Shown piece after piece: positions 15,101 to 24,100 of a stretch of 64,000 nt of DNA. The position numbers and the translations under genes are program-made. Position 1 is the first letter of the stretch; each line of letters begins with the position of its first letter. The stretch covers positions 78,391,617-78,455,616 of the forward strand of contig NC_087063.1 of the NCBI RefSeq assembly GCF_963678635.1. Direction: 5' to 3'. Under the pieces are notes generated by a model. It saw nothing but the letters and a program-made list of their open reading frames with translations, was not told the origin of the DNA and did not search any database. The DNA comes from Symsagittifera roscoffensis. Taxonomy: Eukaryota; Xenacoelomorpha; Acoela; Convolutidae.

Positions 15101-18100
15101 CCCAACAGTCACAGAATCAGTCTTCACCGACATCATCCCAAGATAACCAAACACCACCTTCAACTACTCAAAATCCTCAAACATCTACACGAATTTCTTT
15201 TCAAGACAATCCATACACTTTTGAAGAACGACACGCTCGTTTATCAGAACCACTAGAACCAGTTCAACGACAAGCACCTTTAAGCGAACCAACATATAAC
15301 CTATATCCAACACTACCACAAGAACTAAGTAGAATAAAAAATTCTAGTCAAAACCAAAATACAGTCGAAATAAATAGACAAATTATACATCCTCGACGAA
15401 ACAGAAATTTTCAAACTCCCCGAGTTCATTTTGATATACCTCAATCCCCATCACAAAACACTCCAGAAAACCCCATTGGTATATTACCAGAAACCCCTAC
15501 GCTTCTTTCACAACGTAGCACCTCAAGCCTACCATCAGATTACTTAGGTTCAACACCAACATCTGAGCAAATACGTGAAAATCCCTTTAACCCCCCAAAC
15601 CAGGCATCACGACTACCATATTGGACTACACATTCATTTACACAAGGTGAACCAAATTTAGTCAATGAACCCATAGATATTTCTACGGATACAACAACAT
15701 CCTCATCACTACCAGAAACATTATCACTACCATCAACACCATCAATAAGCCAGTTTTCACCACCACCCTTTAACTTAAACTTTCCAAATAATCTCGACGC
15801 CAGATATCGAGAACAATCATCAATAAATATTCCTTTAAGACTAGATTGGAATACATTTACAGCACCTCCACCACTATTTGGACAACATCAAGAAAGTAAC
15901 CGCCTTCATAACTGGGCACTTAATAGATTACAATATCGCCAAGATATTCACAACGATATCCGTGATCACAATATTCAAATACTCCAACAAAACAGTTTAC
16001 AATTAAAGTTTGAAATCACAGTTAAGTTAAATAATATTACCCAACATCCCTACCCATTAAATCCACCTAACATAACAGCTCAATCACTACCACCACCGTT
16101 TATAACTACTGAAGTAATATACAAATACGACAGATATACCAAAAACACAATTGGCTACATTACATTTTATAATCCATACTCAGGATTATCATACACATGT
16201 ATATTCTAAAATTATTAATTTTTCTCCAACTCCTTTTTCTAGTAATCTCAAATCAAAACATAAACCCTTCCCCTCGTACAGGACCACAAGATTTACTAGT
16301 AACACATTACGATTGTGAAGAAAATGAACAAAAAACACTACATAAATATGCAATAAATCAAGTATCACAATGTGAAACAGAACCACAAGCTATAGAAACC
16401 ACAGATGTAATAGCAACACTCTATTCAAAAGCCCGAGCGACAACAGTTACAGGTTATAAATTCACAGCAACATTTTCCGAAAAGAAAGTACATTGTTCAC
16501 AAGTCTCGAATGGAAACAAAAACCGACTTGACCATGAATCATTCTATCAAAGTAATATAGAACGCCTTTTACATCTCAATCCCGACGATTGTAAAAATGA
16601 ATTACTAAGACTAAACATCACACAAAATAAAAACTCCCAAAGAAAATTAGTTAATTTTCAAGTTTTTTCAGACTCTGTACATCAATCACAACTTGAAAGA
16701 CACCAAGGACATATAAAACTAGACGAAAAATACCCGTATAACGGCGCACACGGACGATTAACCTATGACCTACACGATAAACATTGGATACCACACATTG
16801 GTATAAATGACCCATCAAACTGCAAAGCAGACACAAAAAATAAAGGATACCAAGAAATAATGTTTTTCGATTGGAAGATACAACTCGAAAAAATACAACT
16901 AACACGAGATTTATCAGATAATACAATGATCTATCAAGGAATCCGATTACCTTGTAAAAATGATCAAGGTTATTGCGACCCTACAACGAGAACACAAGCA
17001 ACCATTGTTTGGTTCCCCGAAGATACATGTACAACATTTCAAGTAGCAAAAATACACGCTCGTATGATAAAATTTCACGAAAAATATTTTATACAATCAA
17101 TTCCATATGAACAAGTCCATCCATCACGAAAACTAAGTTCTAATTTTAGAAACATAGACAATATAGAAAACAAGTTGACACGTTTTCAAATATATCAAGA
17201 AACAGAACTTGCATGTAAATACAGGAATCCACTTCACAGAACACAATACTCTGAAATATTAGTTGAATACGAAAAAGGATTCGACATGACCACTGGAAAA
17301 ATAAAAATTGACCCATATGCCACAGGTCATCCTTTAAACGAAGGAACATCCTATATACCAGTAAATTTTGAAAAAAGCAACGGACAACCTGGTGGACATC
17401 TAAAACCTCAGGACACCAGAAGCACACGCTTACAAGAATTATCACTAATGAACACTACATATTTCGGTAATATCCACTATGATATTCATTTAGATATGAA
17501 ACTAGATTATACAATTAGCCGAATTTTTCAAGAAATGTCACTCTCCGAATTAGAAACACTACACCAATTATGCGAATTAGAACGAACACAAATATTACAA
17601 TCACTTGCACTAGCAGTATTAAAAATACCCTATGCAGGATACTTATTATCTGGAAATAGATCAAATTTTTTAGACTATGAAGGAAACATCTTATGGTTTT
17701 ATACTTGTACTAAAAAAGTATCACCACTATACGTTTTTGAAGATAAACGATGTTATAAAAGAATCCCTATCTTTTATAAGAATAAAGTACATTTCGTGGA
17801 TACACTTTCACGAAGAACCTATTTCTGGGATACCGCAGTCCCATGTGGATCAGAAAACAGCCACAATGTAGTACAACTAAACCCTGATGAAAATAAATAT
17901 TATCTTCTCACACCATATCCCACACTAATGCAATCACTCAAAAAATTTTCACCAGAAAGCATTCGCGCTATTGCTCGAAACCCAAACATAGACTTACAAT
18001 CAATAGGAATCTATTCAAAATCAGATATTCAACATCACATTAGAACACAACAATTCCAAGAATTATTAACACAAATGGACACTATACAAAGACAATCAAT

Positions 18101-21100
18101 AGACCAAAATTTACGCAAACTTGCAGAAACCGCAGGATTTGCCGATATCTACACGCAAGACTATAGCGGATATTTTAAGGACATTAAAGATTACATATAT
18201 CTAAACGGTGAAAAATACCGTCCCCAAGATATATCACCAATTAACATTTTTAGCTTTGTTACACTCAAAAATGAGATCCTCGATTTTCTAGGATGGCCCT
18301 ACTACATCTTAGAAAAATTGACTATTTTATACGCAATGTTTAACTTTATTGGATTTCTTTTCTCACTTTTAAAAGGAATCTACAACACATGTGCTATACA
18401 CACACAAGTAAACAGACAAGCAAGTGTAGCACGCATACTATTTGCAGGATTTTTTGGAATCTTTTCTACATCTATAAACAAAATTCTTTTAGACGCACAA
18501 ATAAAAGAATATAACACAAAAATAACAACACGACAAAATACATACGACGAAGAACATAACAATGTAGACATAACGCCAACGGCACCACAATTACCACCCC
18601 TACCAAATAACCATCCACTATCCCTAGTCCCACGAAATTTTCGAAATTTAGCCATCACACATAATCCAAATTTTCGACTCACCACATCACAAAGTCCCAT
18701 TCAACATATAATGACACACCAGTCACAAGATGATAATACTTATGAACAAATTATTGAACAACCCCATACCACCGCTTTTCAGTCTCAAAATAATCATTTT
18801 TTTAGCCCACGATGAGCCGCCAACTTGGATCACTACACCGATCAAATTCCCACCCAACCAATCTTACCTCTCCAGTCCCAATAATACCACTTTTTGCTTT
18901 TCCGCCACCCGATTTTCCATCTAGTAATGTAACATCAGGCATGAATTCCGACACTAATTCACACATCTCAGTTTTATACTCCATCTCACAGCTAAATAAC
19001 CCGAATATTGAAACCCCCGATGAATTCGCCGACTCAGAACCATCTCCATCCAATAATTTTCATAACTCTTCTAATTTTTCTCAACCCCCTTTTCAACCCA
19101 TATTATCCAATAACCCTGACCCAATTACTCCCACACCCTCTTATGCTTCCCAAGTTACCCCAACCTATTCCTCATACCATTCTGACCAATCATCTCATTC
19201 TCCAGACACCCCCCGAATCTCCCCAGAGCTAGATAATTTTATTACCCTTCAACAACCCTACCACCTTAATACCCCAACCATAAACCAAATCTCCTCCACA
19301 ATAAATTCATCCAACCCCCCTACCCCTACACCCTCTTCAACTTATACTGAATCATTAGCACCATCATCCACATCAACTGAATCTTCACTCAACACTAATA
19401 GAGCTTACCGCACTTTTAAAAGAAAGTTCCCCAACCATCCTTTCCCAGCAAAACCAGGAACAGCCCGTGAATACATCAACCACCCCAAGCATACTAACAC
19501 AAAAGAATTTTTAGCCATCACCTTACCCTCATTCCCACAATACACCTTAAACACCCCCCACGACACTAACGAAACACGCAACTTCGTAGATGAATACGTT
19601 TTAATGCCTACTCTCTCTTGGACCTCATATTATCATTTCACTAACCCTCTTTGCTTACCTTTATCTAACACTCACATCGATATAGAGCGAAATACGGACA
19701 TGCTATATCGACTCACTACACCACTAACACCTAGACAATTTACTTACGTTGGATATAAAAAATCACTAAAAACACACACTGCACCTAGAGCTAACGAATA
19801 TACACTCGAATACTATGATCACAACATCATCAGAGCTAACCAAGATCAATTCTTAGACGACGATCGCTTCGCTAATCCACAAATTACCGAGAAATTTTTC
19901 ATCAAGACACCATATACATTCACACTAAACATCTTCGACCGAAAGTTTGATCACATTATTTCAGAAGCACTAACAGACACACAAGCATACGAAATTTTTG
20001 AAGAACGCTTCCAAATATTTTCACTAACCTTTCATTTCCTTGCCCCACACGAAAGAGATTTACACTGCTCACACGATATTATGTTGCGCACTAAACAAAC
20101 CCACACATATAGTTATTATCGTTTCATCCAAAATCACTTTGACCTACACACACCCTCTAGACAACCACACCATCGTTTTCAATTCATTAATTCCAAATAC
20201 ACTTCACCATTTTTCCTAAATTTCACATATTGTATTAAAGACACTAACCTCCATGGTATTCTTCGTAATTATGACCCCATAACCCAAATGTACATCTTCT
20301 GTCCCATTACCAAGACCTTCAATGCCGAAGAATCCCGACCCTTCCTTATCCCGCACGAGTTTGTACAACCCATAGAAATCCCAATTTTAGAATTCATCCA
20401 CAACACTAAATTCAATCACAAATTATATAATCTAATCCAAAACACACCTTATGAGTTTGCAGTTGGCACTGAAGAACTAACCACTATCAAGGCACTTCAA
20501 TTGCTTTGGCCACTGCTTCAGACTAAAAATATCATCCGCATCTTAGCTAAACTACTAACAACTTCAGAACTAATTCACGACATCTTCCCCCACGGTTTTT
20601 TCCCCGACGACTAACAGGTAAGTATGAATTAAGTGAATATTACTAACTAATTAAAATATTAAAAAACTCACCATACTTTATTCATGTTTTCTTTAGATTT
20701 TTAGCCTTCATCCGACGATCACCTACAAAAACCACAAAAGACAAATAAAAATCGCAAATTTCATCAAACAGATTTCAAAAATTCTATTAATCTCTTACAC
20801 TTATAAATTTATAAATTTAATACCAATGCAGTAAATTCATTTCTAAAATTTTCCCCCACAAGCAGTAAATCTAATTATGATGAAAATTTGTATCTTAATA
20901 TTCCCCCATGACTAGCAGTAAATTTCTAAATTCTATGTAGTAAATTAAATAAATGCAAATGCAGTACTAACCTTTTGATATTTTCATTCATTCGCACAGA
21001 AATTCTATCCACACTCGCACAGCTCGCCCACGAAGAATTGTTTAAAATAATGAATTTCAGTTTCAAGTTTTCACACTCAACAACTCTAACATATAATAAC

Positions 21101-24100
21101 ATGTTTCAAACTTTCCTTTAACCCGGTTGGAAAGGAATCATATACTAAACAAAAATAACCAATGCAGCTTACTAAATACCACAAATCATAGAATAACAGC
21201 ATGACTTAGAAAAGAAAACCAACGGTACCCAAACCGGATTAACCCAGTTTAAAACTGGATAATTTATTCTTTTGAAGACTATTATAAAGTCTAAGAAAGA
21301 AATAATAAAACACAAAAAAGTCGAAAGACAAACCCATACCACAAACAATTTGATTTTTGAAAAAAGGACACAACCAACAAAACATAAGTAAGACCACAAC
21401 AAACCCAACATAAAACGTTGTCACATAACAGGACCCCTCACAAAAACCGCACGAAATCATACTCCCACTCCTGGCCTAACCCACCAGGAAGGACGTCCTG
21501 AGCATGCTCTATAGCCGGCCTAACCCACCGCGCTACATCCACGCTTTGTGACCACACCTTTATTTTTAATAAGAGCTACTCAAGTGTGAGTAACTCTTCA
21601 AAATAACCGAACTAAAACAAAAAGCTTTTGTGAAAACAACTAACTAAAATCATTATTAAAAAATATTAAACTAATAAAAGTTTTATAAAATGTAAAATCA
21701 CATGATGCAATATATAGATCAGAATACAACACCAAGGACGAACATCAAAAGACAAGACGACCCCACTACACTCGAGAGAGAATGACCAACTACAATCGAT
21801 ATGCCGCTCACAATCACAACTCAAAGGATTTAGAGTACGACTTGACCTCGCAGAAAAGGACTTCATTGAACTAGACCAATGACCACCTCGATGTTCAAGT
21901 ATACGTACAGATCCGAGTAACCAGGCATCCCCTCCACGCACAATCTCCACGCCATTCCCAAACTAGATCATACACAAAAGAAGTTCTCCACGCAGAACAG
22001 AAAAACCTGACATAGCAAACCATTCTGAAATCAGATTTGAGTTTGTTGCAAAGACGTAGTCGTTGTCACTAGAAGACACAACGTCTTATGTCTCTAACTC
22101 CAGCTTCCTGGAACTTCCCTAACAAAAGAGGAAACGGAAGAAAATTATGATGTTCGCCAAAAACAAACGTCCATCATCCATCCTTCGAATTGCAGAAGAA
22201 CTATTCTAAAAAACTCTGTAAAACCCGGATGGGTGGAACCTGATCTAAACTACATTTTATGATTGGATAAATTAAATGTTTTACCAATGTAAAGTATTTA
22301 ATATTAACCAATCATGATCCATCTAACTAACAACCCACTTATTTGTAAGTGCTGAAGTTACTTGTAATTTCAGCACCAGAGAGATTTAAATTTAACTTAG
22401 AAATTAGTTGGACTCTCCCGAGCACTTCAGCAGCCGCAATAAACCAGTATACCCTAGATCTATTGAGCCTAGCAGAGACTAGTTAAACAACCTGAGACTA
22501 GATAGTATAAGAGTAAGATTAGGATCGGTATTAGACTAAGAAGTTGCACGAATCTATCCGGCCGAAAATAAGATAGCGTGACGAGCAGACGGTGTACCCT
22601 ATCCGAAATTACTCTATGAGTTACACTTCGGTCCTAACTCAATAAAATTGATTTGTTGATCAAATGACTGCTGTTTGGTTTCAGTGAAATACGACGCAAT
22701 CCGCTTCCTGGTAGTGGCGTACAAAACTGGCATCATCGTGCTCGCATGGGCTCCCAAACCCTGCCACAAGTTCATGGCCGTCACGGTTGGTCATACATGT
22801 TAACATAAATTCTAGTTATCAGACAAAAAACTGACTATTTTCAACTGTAAAACCAATCAAAAAGTTGTTTACCAATGGAAAAGAGCTTGTCGAGCCGTAT
22901 CAAAACTTATGATAGATCTATCCGAGTTTTGAAAAACTTATCAATCGCGTTATTTTGAGGTTTAGCCGTCTCGATTTAAAGATATTTTAATGAACGTAGC
23001 TCAGAATTTTATTGGAATTTTTAATTTAATTTATTTTAATTAATTTCTTATAAAGGTCGTGATGATTTTGTAGGGAAAGTGAAAAGGCCACAAAAAATCT
23101 AGCTTCGAAAATGGAATTTAATTATCAAATTTCCCAGCGAATTAAAAATTTTGCCTATTGATCCAGTTTTTTTTTAAATTGGTTGAGTTTTATCAAAAAA
23201 AAATTCAATCATAAATTATTCTTTAAAGCCATCTGTTTTTTTTCTGGGAAATTCGAAAACAGAGTTTTTCAAAAAACAAGTCAGTATTTTTCTGTTTTCT
23301 TGCGTTTATTGACTCTTTCCAACTTTCTGTTGGCTATGTTTTTAAGTTATAGCCTCGAAAGTTTGAGTCGTTTTGAATGAAAACCGTGATTGTTTCAGGA
23401 GTACAAAGAACTTAAAGGGGAGCCTCTGTTTGTGAATGTGGCCATCCGAGAGGCAGAGTCGGGTGGCAAGTTTGTCCTCAAAGTAGTGTACGCTACAAGT
23501 CTCGGGTTCCACGTGGTCGACGACTCAGGATCCCAGGATATCTTTATACCGACTGCCTATGGAAGTGATAGCATCAGACCCCATTGCATCATGACTTTCC
23601 CCAAGTCCGATGAACCGGCATTCCTCCTCTGCTACAACAGTGAGGGTGCTTACGTCACAGATGAAGGGAAGTTCTTCCGCGATGCTTTCCTGCAGTGGGG
23701 AGAGGCGCCTATCACAAGTGTCGGTAAGTGGCATAGCTATTTACACAAGCCAGTAAGCGAGTATACTCATTTTTTCCAACCCAACTCGCAAATAAAAGTA
23801 CTCATTGGTGACACTTTCGCTGACATAGCATTGGAAATTGAATAGCATCTGTTGTAATTGTTATATAGGTGGCTAGTGTTTGACGCAGATCAGGCGAATT
23901 CATACTCTTATTCTCCAGGTCGGGGGCTCGACTCCAGTACAGCTCAAAAGTTTTTCTACTTTGTAATTTCATTTTTGAACCTGTCTAGAGCTAGTTTTCG
24001 CCGTTTTATCGCTTTTTTGGAGTTACATAGTTAAAGTAGAAAAAGTGACTTTCGCAAAGCATGTGAATGTTTTTTTTGTTTAGCTGCTGTCGGCTCTTCG

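Larger units (their letters stand above)
3684..22641 (+). mobile_element. Giant intact Ty3/Gypsy-type LTR retroelement with envelope and accessory ORFs
   Basis: 18,958 bp: 408-bp LTR, primer site, 1.25-kb leader, ORF1, Gag-Pol, two small membrane ORFs, an ATG-less ORF, envelope-like ORF, orphan ORF, intron-like segment, 1.5-kb 3' region, polypurine tract and 408-bp LTR. I compared the two LTRs along their length and saw no difference; the flanks carry ATAA on both sides. All large ORFs are open. The coding strand is strikingly A-rich and G-poor. The Pol order protease, RT, RNase H, integrase places it in Ty3/Gypsy. Typical elements of that group are 5-10 kb, so this one is about twice the usual length owing to non-pol genes. 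It lies in the sense direction inside intron 5 of the kinase gene. Confidence in the element is high; functions of the extra genes are open. Confidence 0.95.

Noticed and set aside
21172-21950. Reverse-strand ORFs of 73-94 codons in the 3' region of the giant element
   Set aside because: No domain and no start context or splice support; left as noncoding.
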